Assembly: GCA_902563105.1 (NCBI GenBank)
Contig: CACEVU010000001.1
Coordinates: 69,372 to 133,371 of the forward strand
Origin: an uncultured SAR86 cluster bacterium
Lineage (GTDB): Bacteria; Pseudomonadota; Gammaproteobacteria; Magnimaribacterales; AG-339-G14
Length of the DNA: 64,000 nt
Direction: 5' to 3'
In this document: one piece after another, positions 30,873 through 40,057 of the stretch
Layout: each line of letters opens with the position of its first letter
How positions within the stretch are numbered: the first letter of the stretch is position 1
The notes under the pieces: model-generated
What the model was told of the DNA's origin: nothing
Databases searched by the model: none
Seen by the model: only the letters and a program-made list of their open reading frames with translations
Translations under genes and position numbers: made by a program

Positions 30873-32195
30873 TTGAAAAAAATTTCAGATAGAGAGCAAA
30901 AACTACCAGGTTATTTTGACTCGCCATGGCCTGTAGAATGCGGCGGAAATAGAAGACAAAAATCTGCCTTGGGGAGATTGTCTGCTAAAAATTCAAAAAC
31001 TGAAGTAATCACAAAATCTTCAGATAAATGGAATGTGATGGTTATCCAAAGAGAAGAGGATGAATTTTTTCTTGGAGGAACAATGCCATACTTCAATGGC
31101 CCGAAACCTTATGGTTGGGTGCAAAAAATTAATCCGGAAACTTTAGAAGTTTTAAGTGAAAGTCCCAAATTACCTTGTGGAGATCACGTGTGGTGTGGAG
31201 CAATCGCAGCACATGAAAACGGCAATATCATAAAAGTTAATGGAAATTATATGCATGTCCTTAACCCCAACTGTGATGTGCTTTTAGAAAGAAAATTACC
31301 TATCAATCAGGCTCACAATGGCTTATTGATTTTATCAGACGGTACAATAATCACTAAGGATTGTCGTTTAGAAAACCAGGAAAATTCTACAATTACTCGA
31401 TTAAATCCTGATACTTTAGAACTTTTACATGAGCCTTTTACTTTACCTGAGGGATCAATGGGGAGAATAGCTTGTGATCTTACTGAAGAGGGCGAATTTG
31501 TTTACATTCCCGGAATAGAAAAAATTTGGCGAGTCAAGGTTCTATCTGATTCTCTTGAATTAGATGAAGACTGGCAACCTCTCTACAGAGATTCAAAGCA
31601 GTCACAAGGATTAGCTTGGGATGGATGTATTTCAGATGGAAGTTTATGGGTAATGGATAATGGCGATATAGAATCCGTTCGATCCATCTATGGCGTAAAT
31701 CCAAACGGAAGAGTTGCTGAAAATACGCATTTGAGTTGGAGAAATCCTGCGCCTTGGAAAGGCAAACAAAGATTGATAAAGCTTGATTTAACAACTAGTG
31801 AGATGATGGCTATTGAACCTTTTGATAAAGATGGCGGAGGAATAATCGCTCCACCGGTAAATGTTCCGGAATTTCAGGTATGCATTGCCTGGGATAGCAT
31901 AAATGGAGGCTTAGCTGGAATTTCTTCCAAAGACCAAAATTTGTCAGTTTCCTGGCATCTAGATGCACGCCCCACAATGCAACCAGTAGTTTTCCCAGAA
32001 TCAGGAGAACTAGTGATTAATAATTTTGAAAATGGCGAAGATGAATTAATCGTAGTCGATGTTTCAAGCGGAGAATTATTAAGTCGAGTAAAAGTAAATG
32101 CGAGATTAGCAAACGGCATGTTTTTAACTCCTGGGCTCAATAGGGATATTTTCTATTGCACTACAGGGACTTTTAGCAAGGTTACTTGGATCTAA
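30873..32195 (+). CDS. Predicted beta-propeller protein, unknown function
   Basis: A 440-residue protein of no family I can name. It is rich in short beta-strand repeats separated by Gly/Asp turns and containing the recurring pattern 'INPETLEVL', 'LNPDTLELL', 'LDLTTSEMM', as in quinoprotein/SMP-30-type six- or seven-bladed propellers. Conserved-looking spots are GDHVWCGAIAAHENG, NQAHNGLLILSDG and LAWDGCISDGSLWVMDNGD. No signal peptide or membrane segment is seen, so it is probably cytosolic. I use TTG 30873 as the start; the first ATG is 54 codons further in and would cut the first strands. It lies 18 bases after tesB. Confidence 0.75.
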   Translation: MKKISDREQKLPGYFDSPWPVECGGNRRQKSALGRLSAKNSKTEVITKSSDKWNVMVIQREEDEFFLGGTMPYFNGPKPYGWVQKINPETLEVLSESPKLPCGDHVWCGAIAAHENGNIIKVNGNYMHVLNPNCDVLLERKLPINQAHNGLLILSDGTIITKDCRLENQENSTITRLNPDTLELLHEPFTLPEGSMGRIACDLTEEGEFVYIPGIEKIWRVKVLSDSLELDEDWQPLYRDSKQSQGLAWDGCISDGSLWVMDNGDIESVRSIYGVNPNGRVAENTHLSWRNPAPWKGKQRLIKLDLTTSEMMAIEPFDKDGGGIIAPPVNVPEFQVCIAWDSINGGLAGISSKDQNLSVSWHLDARPTMQPVVFPESGELVINNFENGEDELIVVDVSSGELLSRVKVNARLANGMFLTPGLNRDIFYCTTGTFSKVTWI

Positions 32196-32253
32196 TTTTT
32201 TCCTGGAAATCTTTCGTCTAAAGGATAACGAGAGCTCTGATCGGTAAAAAAAT

Positions 32254-33705
32254 TTACTCTAAAGTCGTAGCGCCCATCAGATGAAGATCTACTTCTCTAG
32301 CTGCTGCTCTGCCTTCGTTGATTGCCCAAACAACTAAGGATTGACCTCTTCGACAGTCTCCTGCTGCAAATACTTTTGGATGAGAAGTCTTATGCACATT
32401 GTGATCGGCTTTGAAATTGGATCTCTCATCAAGCTCAAGGTTGAGATTTTCATTTAAATAATGTTCTGGGCCCAAAAATCCCATCGCTAAGAGAATTAAG
32501 TCGGCTTTCCAAATTTTTTCTGTGTTTGGTATTTCTTTAAAGTCCTTGTCGACCTTTACAGTTTTTATTCCTGTTAACTTGCCATTTTTGTCTCGTAAAA
32601 ATTCTTTCCCAGACACAGAGTATTCTCTTGGATCTTTACCAAAGACCTCTCTTGATTCTTCGTGTCCATAATCAACTTTATATACTCGAGGAAAAAGAGG
32701 CCAAGGATTGTTATCCATTCTCTCAGCAGGCATTTCAGGAAGAATCTCAAAATTAGTTAAAGTTTTGCAACCATGTCGCAAAGAAGTTCCCAAACAGTCA
32801 TTTCCAGTATCACCTCCTCCGATCACAATAACGTCTTTTCCTTTAGCATCAATAAAATCTTTTTCTCTGAGGTCATGATCTAACAAGCTTTTTGTATTTT
32901 GACCAAGAAATTCCATTGCAAAATAAACGCCTGAACCTTCACGATTCTTGATAGGCAAATCTCTTGGTTTGGTTGCGCCAGTAGTTAATAGAACAATATC
33001 GTTCTCTTCAATAAGTTTTTCCATAGAGATGGAATTGCTATCGGCTCCTCCAATATTTTTGTTAACATGAAACTTAATACCTTCTTCTTCCATAATTTCA
33101 ATTCTCATGTCTATGATTGACTTATCTAGTTTCATATTGGGTATGCCGTACATCATTAAGCCACCAATTCGATCAGCTCTTTCATAAACTTCGATGTTGT
33201 GACCAACGCTATTAAGTTGTTGTGCAGCTGAGAGTCCCGCAGGACCTGATCCTACGATTGCAATTCTTTTATTAGTTCTTTTTTTAGGAGGATTGGCTTT
33301 GATCCAGCCTGATTCGATTCCTTTATCAGCAATAGCAAACTCTAAATTTTTAATCGCTACCGGAGTTTCTGTAATGCCAAGAACACAAGCGCCCTCGCAA
33401 ACAGCAGGACAAACTCTACCTGTTACTTCAGGAAAATTGTTTGTTTTCATCAAACGATGGAAGGCTTCCTCCCATTTCTCGTTGTAAACTAAGTCATTCC
33501 ATTCAGGAATTAGATTATAAACTGGACAACCCTCTCCAGACTGGCAGAAAGGTACCCCACAATTCATGCACCTAGAAGCTTGGGTCCCTAAAAGAGGCTC
33601 ATCATGGTCAGTGTAAATTTCTTTGAAATCTAAAATTCTTTTTTTTGGAGGGCGATAGGGCTCAACTGCTCTATCAAACTCCTTAAATCCGGTTACTTTG
33701 CCCAT
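32254..33705 (-). CDS. gltD: Glutamate synthase small subunit
   Basis: The 483-residue beta subunit takes electrons from NADPH through FAD and passes them via 4Fe-4S clusters to the large subunit. N-terminal cysteines for the clusters (CMNCGVPFCQSGEGCPV; CPAVCEGACVLG) come first, followed by FAD-binding VGSGPAGLSAAQQL, NADPH-binding VIGGGDTGNDCLG and the C-terminal FAAGDCRRGQSLVVWAI. It directly follows gltB with a three-base gap, the standard order. It ends convergently 58 bases from the propeller gene. Confidence 0.97.
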   Translation of the reverse strand: MGKVTGFKEFDRAVEPYRPPKKRILDFKEIYTDHDEPLLGTQASRCMNCGVPFCQSGEGCPVYNLIPEWNDLVYNEKWEEAFHRLMKTNNFPEVTGRVCPAVCEGACVLGITETPVAIKNLEFAIADKGIESGWIKANPPKKRTNKRIAIVGSGPAGLSAAQQLNSVGHNIEVYERADRIGGLMMYGIPNMKLDKSIIDMRIEIMEEEGIKFHVNKNIGGADSNSISMEKLIEENDIVLLTTGATKPRDLPIKNREGSGVYFAMEFLGQNTKSLLDHDLREKDFIDAKGKDVIVIGGGDTGNDCLGTSLRHGCKTLTNFEILPEMPAERMDNNPWPLFPRVYKVDYGHEESREVFGKDPREYSVSGKEFLRDKNGKLTGIKTVKVDKDFKEIPNTEKIWKADLILLAMGFLGPEHYLNENLNLELDERSNFKADHNVHKTSHPKVFAAGDCRRGQSLVVWAINEGRAAAREVDLHLMGATTLE

Positions 33706-33708
33706 CTA

Positions 33709-36700
33709 TCAGCTTACCTTTTGTTTCTTTAAATCCATTTCTTGTAATACTCTTTTGTAGTCAGTTGGCATAACTTTAGTAAAGTTTTTTAACTCCTGAT
33801 TCCAATTTGATAAAATCTTTTCAGCGACATCAGATTTAGTATATTTTAAATGATTGCTTATTAGTTTTTTTAACTCTTCAACATCTTCTTTTATTACTAA
33901 ATCTTCTAAATCAAACGTACTTAGATTGCACTTTCTTATAAATCTTCCTTTTGGATCGTAAACATAAGCAATTCCACCACTCATACCAGCACCAAAGTTT
34001 CTTCCAGTTTCGCCTAGTATTACTGCTCTTCCGCCAGTCATGTATTCACAACCATGATCGCCAATACCTTCAACAACAACTTTAGCTCCACTATTACGTA
34101 CGCAAAATCTCTCAGCTGCAATTCCTCTAAAATATGCTTCACCATCAGTAGCACCGTATAAAGCAACATTTCCTAAAAGAATATTTTCTTCGGGAACAAA
34201 ATTACTGTCTTTGGGAGGATAAATAATGATCTTTCCGCCAGAGAGACCTTTGCCAACGAAATCATTAGCATCGCCCTCCAAATTAAGAGTGATTCCCTTA
34301 GTAATCCAAGCTCCAAAACTCTGTCCAGCACTACCATTGAGATTTATATTTAAGGTATCGTTTGGTAAGCCGTTCGCTCCCCATATTTTAGAAACTTCGT
34401 TAGAAAGAATAGTGCCAAACACTCTATTTGTGTTTCCTATTTCCATATTAATATTTATTTTCTGTTTCTTTTCGATATTGTTTCTTATTGATCTGAATAG
34501 AGACATATCAAGAGACTTCTCAAGATTATGGTTCTGCTTTTTGGTATTGAACACTTCAGTATCCTTAAAAATAATTTCTGCAGGAGTTAAAATCTTTGTT
34601 AAATCCAGCCCATCTCTTTTCCAATGATTAAGTGCTTTTTCCATTTCCAGAAGATCTACTCTTCCAATTAAATCGTCAACTTTTCTGATGCCCAACTTGG
34701 ACATAATTATTCTAAGCTCTTTTGCTACCATGAAAAGGTAATTGATAACATTTTCAGGACTGCCGTTGAATTTTTTTCTCAGCTCTTTATCTTGAGTGGC
34801 TATTCCTACAGGGCAAGTATTCAAATGGCACTTCCTCATCATAATACAACCCAAAGTAACTAGTGGCGCTGTAGAGAAGCCAAATTCTTCAGCTCCTAAA
34901 ATAGCAGCGATTGCAACATCTCTTCCTGTCTTCAATTGCCCATCTGTCTGAAGCACAACTCTTGAACGAAGATTATTCATAACCAAAGTTTGATGCGTTT
35001 CTGCAATACCCAGTTCCCAAGGAAGCCCAGCATGTTTTATTGAGGTCAAAGGAGATGCGCCTGTTCCTCCATCATGACCTGCAATTACAAGGTGATCCGT
35101 TTTAGCCTTCACAACTCCAGAGGCAATTGTTCCTACACCAATTTCAGAGACTAATTTGACACTTATTCTAGCTGAGCGATTGGCATTTTTTAAATCATGA
35201 ATAAGTTGTGCAATGTCTTCGATAGAATAAATATCATGATGCGGAGGAGGACTTATCAATCCTACACCTGGAGTAGAATGCCTGATTTTTGCAATGTATT
35301 CATCAACTTTAGTACCTGGCAATTCTCCACCTTCACCGGGCTTAGCACCTTGAGCGATTTTAATTTGCAACTCGTCTGAGTTCGTTAGGTACCACATTGT
35401 TACACCGAATCTCCCTGAAGCTACCTGTTTAATGGCTGACCTTTTTGACTCGCCATTTTCCATCGGTTCGAACCTGACAGGATCTTCTCCACCTTCTCCA
35501 GTATTTGATTTTCCGCCCAATTTATTCATTGCAAGAGCAAGCGATTCATGAGCTTCCGTAGAAATAGATCCCAAAGACATTGCTCCAGTAGCAAATCTTT
35601 TTACAATCTCTTTTTCACTTTCTACATCTTCTAACGGGATTGGATTTTTAATAAACTTGAAGCTCATTAATCCTCTCAAAGTGCTACTTTTGGTAGTTTG
35701 TTCGTTAGCATGGTTCGAAAAATTCCAATAGGCAGATTCATCGTTATTCCGAGAAGCAAGTTGTAATGCTGAGATAGATTTAGGATCCCACATATGAGAG
35801 TCACCGCCGTTTCTCCAATGGTAATCTCCAGGATTTGGCAGAACGGTAACTTTATCTTGCTTTATTTTAGGAAAACCAATGGCATGTCGTCTTTCCACTT
35901 CTTCTGATAGAACTTCAAAACTTACTCCTTGAACCCTGCTTGGAGTACCAGGAAAGGATTTTTTAATTATTTCGTCTGCTAATCCAACTGCTTCAAAGAT
36001 TTGTCCTCCTTTGTAAGACTGTAAGGTCGAAATACCCATTTTGGCCATAACTTTAAGCATCCCTTTGGCCACACCTTTTTTATAAGCTTTTGCTAAATCT
36101 TTTGAATTTTTTAAAGTTTCATCTTTAATTGCTCCGTCTTTCAAGGATTTATTTAACACTTCAAAAGCCAAATAAGGATTTATGGCATCTGCTCCGTAAC
36201 CAATAAGTAAGCAATGATGATGGACTTCCCTGGCCTCACCAGATTCCAGGATAATTCCTATTTGAGTTCTCTTTTCTTTTTTGACCAAGTGATGATGAAC
36301 AGTCGAACATGCTAAGAGTGAACTGAGGGCAATTTTTTTTGAGCTGATATTTCTATCTGACAAAATAATAAAAGAAAATCCTTCGCTTATAGCATCTTCA
36401 GACTCTTTACATATTCTATTTAGAGCATTTACTAACCCTTTGGTTCCATGTTTTTTTTCATATGTAATATCTATAGTTTTTGATTTCCAACCTTGAGAAT
36501 TCAAATGTTTTATCTTTAAAAAATCTTCGTTAGATAGAATGGGATGATCTAATTTAAGCCTATGAGCGTTTTTTTCAACAGTTGAAAGCAGGTTTCCTTC
36601 TGGTCCAATTAGACACTCAAGAGACATAATCACTTCTTCTCTAATTGAATCAATTGGAGGATTAGTTATCTGAGCAAAAAGTTGTTTAAAGTAATCGTAA

Positions 36701-38271
36701 ATCATTCTTGGCTTGTCTGAAAGACAGGCTAGAGCTGCATCGTTTCCCATAGACCCCAAGGGATCACGAAGTTCTGACACTAAAGGCAGCAACATGAATT
36801 CTAATGTTTCGGTTGTATATCCAAAAGCTTGCATTTTTGGAATCAAATCTGATATTGAATCAAAGCTCTTTTCAGCCTTTAGGTCTCTAAGATTGACTAT
36901 TTGGTTGCCATTCCACTCACCATAAGGATGTTGGCTTGAAACCTGTTTTTTTATTTCTTCATCGGGAATCAATCTTCCTTTTTCAAAGTCAATTAAAAAC
37001 ATTTTTCCTGGTTGGAGCCTTCCTTTTTTCAAGACACTTTTAGTATTCACAGGTAATACACCAACTTCTGATGCCATAATTACCTTGTCATCGTTTGTTA
37101 CATAATATCTACTTGGCCTTAATCCATTTCTATCTAGCACTGCTCCAACTTGAGTACCGTCTGTAAAAACTATTGAAGCAGGGCCGTCCCACGGCTCCAT
37201 TAGTGAGGAAGAATATTCGTAAAAATCTTTCTTTTTTTTCGACATTTCTTTATCGTTTTGCCAAGCTTCAGGAATCATCATCATTGCTGCCTCTGGAAGA
37301 GATCTACCCGACATGATCAAAAGTTCTAAAACGTTATCAAAACTTCCTGAGTCTGAGCAGTCTGCTTCTGCGATTGGAAAAAGTTTTTTAATCTTACTTC
37401 CAAAAAGGCTACTTTCAGCCTTACCCTGCCTGGCACGCATTAAATTAACATTCCCTTTAAGAGTGTTTATTTCACCGTTGTGACACATGTATCTACAAGG
37501 TTGAGCTCTGTCCCAAGAGGGAAAGGTATTAGTGCTAAACCTTGAATGCACCATAGCCAAATGAGTTTCGAAAGATTCGTTCTCTAAATCTGGAAAGAAA
37601 GGAAAAAGTTGGGCAGGAGTAAGCATGCCTTTATAGACAATAAGCCTCGATGAGAGGCTACAAGCATAGAGCATTAGGCCTTGTGATAAATCTTCTTTAT
37701 AACGAAGACGATTACTAAAAATTTTTCTTATCAAATAGAGTTTTCTTTCAAATTGATCTTGGTCTAGCTTTTTGGACTTTCCTATGAACACTTGTTCCAT
37801 AACAGGCTGACAGTCTTTTGCAGCAGGTCCAACGTCTGCTTTCACAGAATCAACAGGTATTTCTCGCCAGCCTAGAAACGTTTGGCCTTCACTTTTGATG
37901 GTTTTCTCAATCAGTTTTTTACATAATTTTCTTTCGCTCTTTTTTTGGGGTAGAAAGATATTTCCAACCGCATATTCTCCATATTTTGGAAGCGAAATAT
38001 TTAATTTTTCAGATTCTTTTTGAAAAAAAGAATCTGGGAGGGCCATCAAAATTCCAGCTCCATCTCCTGTATTTTCCTCAAATCCACATCCGCCTCTGTG
38101 ATCCATCCTAGAATTTATCAGATAGGCATTTTCCATGATCTCTCTTGATGGAACTCCCTTGATATTTGCTACGAGTCCAACTCCACAAGAGTCTTTTTCA
38201 AACTCAGGGTTATAAAGACCTTTTTCTCGAGGCCTTTGCAGAAGATTATTTTGTTTTTCTTTTTTTAGCAC
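33709..38271 (-). CDS. gltB: Glutamate synthase large subunit
   Basis: The 1,520-residue subunit makes two glutamates from glutamine and 2-oxoglutarate. A 28-residue propeptide is removed to expose catalytic Cys29 (DSCGVGLVANIKG) of the class II glutamine amidotransferase domain. The central domain, the FMN synthase domain (KPGEGGELPGTKV, AGHDGGTGASPL), 3Fe-4S cysteines (CIMMRKCHLNTCPVG, about 1140) and the C-terminal beta-helix GXXGXXXG repeats follow. I place the start at GTG 38271. Upstream lies an NtrC-like site and a possible sigma-54 promoter, so it may be nitrogen-regulated. Confidence 0.97.
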   Translation of the reverse strand: MLKKEKQNNLLQRPREKGLYNPEFEKDSCGVGLVANIKGVPSREIMENAYLINSRMDHRGGCGFEENTGDGAGILMALPDSFFQKESEKLNISLPKYGEYAVGNIFLPQKKSERKLCKKLIEKTIKSEGQTFLGWREIPVDSVKADVGPAAKDCQPVMEQVFIGKSKKLDQDQFERKLYLIRKIFSNRLRYKEDLSQGLMLYACSLSSRLIVYKGMLTPAQLFPFFPDLENESFETHLAMVHSRFSTNTFPSWDRAQPCRYMCHNGEINTLKGNVNLMRARQGKAESSLFGSKIKKLFPIAEADCSDSGSFDNVLELLIMSGRSLPEAAMMMIPEAWQNDKEMSKKKKDFYEYSSSLMEPWDGPASIVFTDGTQVGAVLDRNGLRPSRYYVTNDDKVIMASEVGVLPVNTKSVLKKGRLQPGKMFLIDFEKGRLIPDEEIKKQVSSQHPYGEWNGNQIVNLRDLKAEKSFDSISDLIPKMQAFGYTTETLEFMLLPLVSELRDPLGSMGNDAALACLSDKPRMIYDYFKQLFAQITNPPIDSIREEVIMSLECLIGPEGNLLSTVEKNAHRLKLDHPILSNEDFLKIKHLNSQGWKSKTIDITYEKKHGTKGLVNALNRICKESEDAISEGFSFIILSDRNISSKKIALSSLLACSTVHHHLVKKEKRTQIGIILESGEAREVHHHCLLIGYGADAINPYLAFEVLNKSLKDGAIKDETLKNSKDLAKAYKKGVAKGMLKVMAKMGISTLQSYKGGQIFEAVGLADEIIKKSFPGTPSRVQGVSFEVLSEEVERRHAIGFPKIKQDKVTVLPNPGDYHWRNGGDSHMWDPKSISALQLASRNNDESAYWNFSNHANEQTTKSSTLRGLMSFKFIKNPIPLEDVESEKEIVKRFATGAMSLGSISTEAHESLALAMNKLGGKSNTGEGGEDPVRFEPMENGESKRSAIKQVASGRFGVTMWYLTNSDELQIKIAQGAKPGEGGELPGTKVDEYIAKIRHSTPGVGLISPPPHHDIYSIEDIAQLIHDLKNANRSARISVKLVSEIGVGTIASGVVKAKTDHLVIAGHDGGTGASPLTSIKHAGLPWELGIAETHQTLVMNNLRSRVVLQTDGQLKTGRDVAIAAILGAEEFGFSTAPLVTLGCIMMRKCHLNTCPVGIATQDKELRKKFNGSPENVINYLFMVAKELRIIMSKLGIRKVDDLIGRVDLLEMEKALNHWKRDGLDLTKILTPAEIIFKDTEVFNTKKQNHNLEKSLDMSLFRSIRNNIEKKQKININMEIGNTNRVFGTILSNEVSKIWGANGLPNDTLNINLNGSAGQSFGAWITKGITLNLEGDANDFVGKGLSGGKIIIYPPKDSNFVPEENILLGNVALYGATDGEAYFRGIAAERFCVRNSGAKVVVEGIGDHGCEYMTGGRAVILGETGRNFGAGMSGGIAYVYDPKGRFIRKCNLSTFDLEDLVIKEDVEELKKLISNHLKYTKSDVAEKILSNWNQELKNFTKVMPTDYKRVLQEMDLKKQKVS

Positions 38272-38336
38272 ACATTACCTACATCTCTATCTAGTAACAT
38301 GCCCTTTTAACGCATGGACGATGCGTCACTTTTAAG

Positions 38337-38350
38337 GCATGTGAAATGCC
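38337..38350 (-). promoter_or_regulatory. Possible sigma-54 promoter of gltBD
   Basis: On the minus strand GGCATTTCACATGC has GG and GC exactly ten bases apart, fitting the -24/-12 rule (TGGCAC-N5-TTGC). It is about 65 bases upstream of gltB and about 50-65 bases from the NtrC-like site, a normal enhancer distance. Caution: the element is part of the perfect inverted repeat GGCAT-GTGAA-ATGCC, so it could instead be a repressor operator. Confidence 0.45.
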
Positions 38351-38397
38351 CCCATAATTTCAGGGATATAAATTTACCAGATAAATAATCTACATTA

Positions 38398-38414
38398 TGC
38401 ACCAAAATAGTGCA
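38398..38414 (-). promoter_or_regulatory. NtrC-type enhancer site upstream of gltBD
   Basis: TGCACCAAAATAGTGCA matches the NtrC consensus TGCACC-N5-GGTGCA at 11 of 12 fixed positions and is nearly the same as sites before enterobacterial glnA. It lies 127 bases upstream of the gltB start, beyond the aroB stop. A PII protein is encoded at 54.6 kb. NtrB/NtrC are not in the window. Confidence 0.6.
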
Positions 38415-38425
38415 TATAACTTTTC

Positions 38426-39514
38426 CTAATAAAATAAGCTATTTTTTATAGCTTTTTCTATAACTTGATTATTGTTTATGACTTTGATCTTCGCTGTACC
38501 TATTTTTTCCAGCAAAATGAATTTTAATCTTCCTTGATTGCTTTTTTTATCGGAATGCATAAGTTTGATTAACTTTTTGTTATTTATTTTTTTCTTTAAT
38601 TTTACATTTATGCCAGTTTTTTTAATCAAGGAGGAGATTCGTTCTGATGATTTTTCGCTGAAATCATCTGAGATTTCAGAAAGTTTGCAAGCTGCTAACA
38701 TGCCCAAGGCGACTGCTTCTCCATGAGTATAAAGTTTATTTTCTCCTATTGTTTCTAAAGCGTGTCCAAAAGTGTGTCCAAAATTTAAAATAGCTCGAAG
38801 ACCTAATTCTTTTTCATCCTTCGTGACTACGTCTGCCTTGATTTCAATTGACCTCTTAACAGCTTTTTGAATATATTGTGGTTTTAGAGTCAAAATTTGG
38901 TTTAAATTTTTTTCTATCCATTTAAAAAACCCAGAGTCTGCAATTACTCCATGTTTTATAATTTCCATCAATCCGCATAAAATCTCCAATTTGGGAAGGG
39001 TTTTTAAACAGGAAGTATCAATAATTACTTTTCTTGGTTGGTTAAAGGTGCCAATCATATTTTTGAAACCTTTATGATTTACTCCAGTTTTCCCGCCAAT
39101 GCTTGCATCCACTTGAGAGAGCAGAGTAGTTGGTATCAGTAGGAAATCTATACCTCTCAAAAAAGTAGAGCCAACAAAACCTGTAATATCGCAAGTAATT
39201 CCTCCGCCAATGCCAATGATTAATGAATCTCTCGAAAAGTTATTTTTTATAAGAAAATCATAAATTCTAGATATGTATAAAAAGTTTTTATTCTTTTCCG
39301 AAGCATTTACTGTCAGTAACTTTATTCTGGCTGCAGAAGATTTCTTAATATTATTTTCTACCTTTTTAACAAAAGGTTTTGGTACTTTATTATCAATTAA
39401 TAGCAGAACTTCTTTTTTCCCAACCAAGCTCTTAAGAGATATTTTGTCTACAAGACCATGTCCCAAATGGATTTCATATTTTTTTGAATCAGTTTTAACT
39501 TTTAATGTTGTCAT
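38426..39514 (-). CDS. aroB: 3-dehydroquinate synthase
   Basis: The product converts DAHP to dehydroquinate, second step of the shikimate pathway, with NAD and a divalent metal. The NAD-binding GIGGGITCDITGFVGSTFLRGI, PTTLLSQVDASIGGKTGVNHKG and metal-binding histidines in FGHTFGHALE are clear. Length (362) equals E. coli. It overlaps aroK by 20 bases. The N- and C-terminal parts are rich in Lys and Asn. Confidence 0.96.
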   Translation of the reverse strand: MTTLKVKTDSKKYEIHLGHGLVDKISLKSLVGKKEVLLLIDNKVPKPFVKKVENNIKKSSAARIKLLTVNASEKNKNFLYISRIYDFLIKNNFSRDSLIIGIGGGITCDITGFVGSTFLRGIDFLLIPTTLLSQVDASIGGKTGVNHKGFKNMIGTFNQPRKVIIDTSCLKTLPKLEILCGLMEIIKHGVIADSGFFKWIEKNLNQILTLKPQYIQKAVKRSIEIKADVVTKDEKELGLRAILNFGHTFGHALETIGENKLYTHGEAVALGMLAACKLSEISDDFSEKSSERISSLIKKTGINVKLKKKINNKKLIKLMHSDKKSNQGRLKFILLEKIGTAKIKVINNNQVIEKAIKNSLFY

Positions 39515-40013
39515 GCTCTAAAAAATTTTCAATTTTGCTTAGGATTATCTCCTCATCTAAGTTATCCATAGATATCTTTAAGTCGCTAACTGATTCGTAT
39601 AAATCAATTCTTTTTTCATAAAGGTTTTTCAATATTTTAAAACTGTCTCCTTCTTCCAAAAGAGGTCTTTTTGAACTATTTTTTGTTCGTTCAAATTGCC
39701 TTTCAACAGAAGAATCTAGAAAGATAACCTTTCTTTCGTTTTCTAAAAAAACTCGATTTTCTATTTTTTCAACTATCCCTCCGCCAGTTGAAATAACTGC
39801 ATTTTTGAAATTTTTAGTTTTTATCAAAATTTCTGACTCTCTGTTTCGAAAAAAGTCTTCTCCATTTGCCTTAAATATTTCTTTAATTTTTTCTCCTTGT
39901 TCTTTTTCAATCAACTTATCTGTATCAAAAAAATCATACCCTAACCGTTCAGATAAATTCTTTCCTGTGGTTGATTTACCCGTTCCCATAGGACCAATTA
40001 AAAAAATCTTCAT
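39495..40013 (-). CDS. aroK: Shikimate kinase
   Basis: This 172-residue P-loop kinase phosphorylates shikimate at O3. Walker A GPMGTGKSTTGKNL starts at residue 7; FFDTDKLIEKE carries the magnesium and shikimate Asp; FFRNRESEIL the shikimate-binding Arg; and VISTGGGIV the second shikimate loop. KRPLL is the adenine lid. It is divergent from mrcA by 44 bases. In Pseudomonas and E. coli pilMNOPQ/hofMNOPQ lie between these two; none is present here. Confidence 0.95.
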   Translation of the reverse strand: MKIFLIGPMGTGKSTTGKNLSERLGYDFFDTDKLIEKEQGEKIKEIFKANGEDFFRNRESEILIKTKNFKNAVISTGGGIVEKIENRVFLENERKVIFLDSSVERQFERTKNSSKRPLLEEGDSFKILKNLYEKRIDLYESVSDLKISMDNLDEEIILSKIENFLEHDNIKS

Positions 40014-40057
40014 AAACTTATCTCTTAGACTAGAATATCCAAATAAGTTTACCTCAA

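Noticed and set aside
34226-34627. 133-codon open frame opposite gltB
   Set aside because: Antisense shadow of the conserved GltB C-terminal region.
38337-38350. Plus-strand sigma-54 promoter from the same dyad
   Set aside because: The dyad also reads GG-N10-GC on the plus strand, but that direction runs into the 3' end of aroB with no gene to serve.
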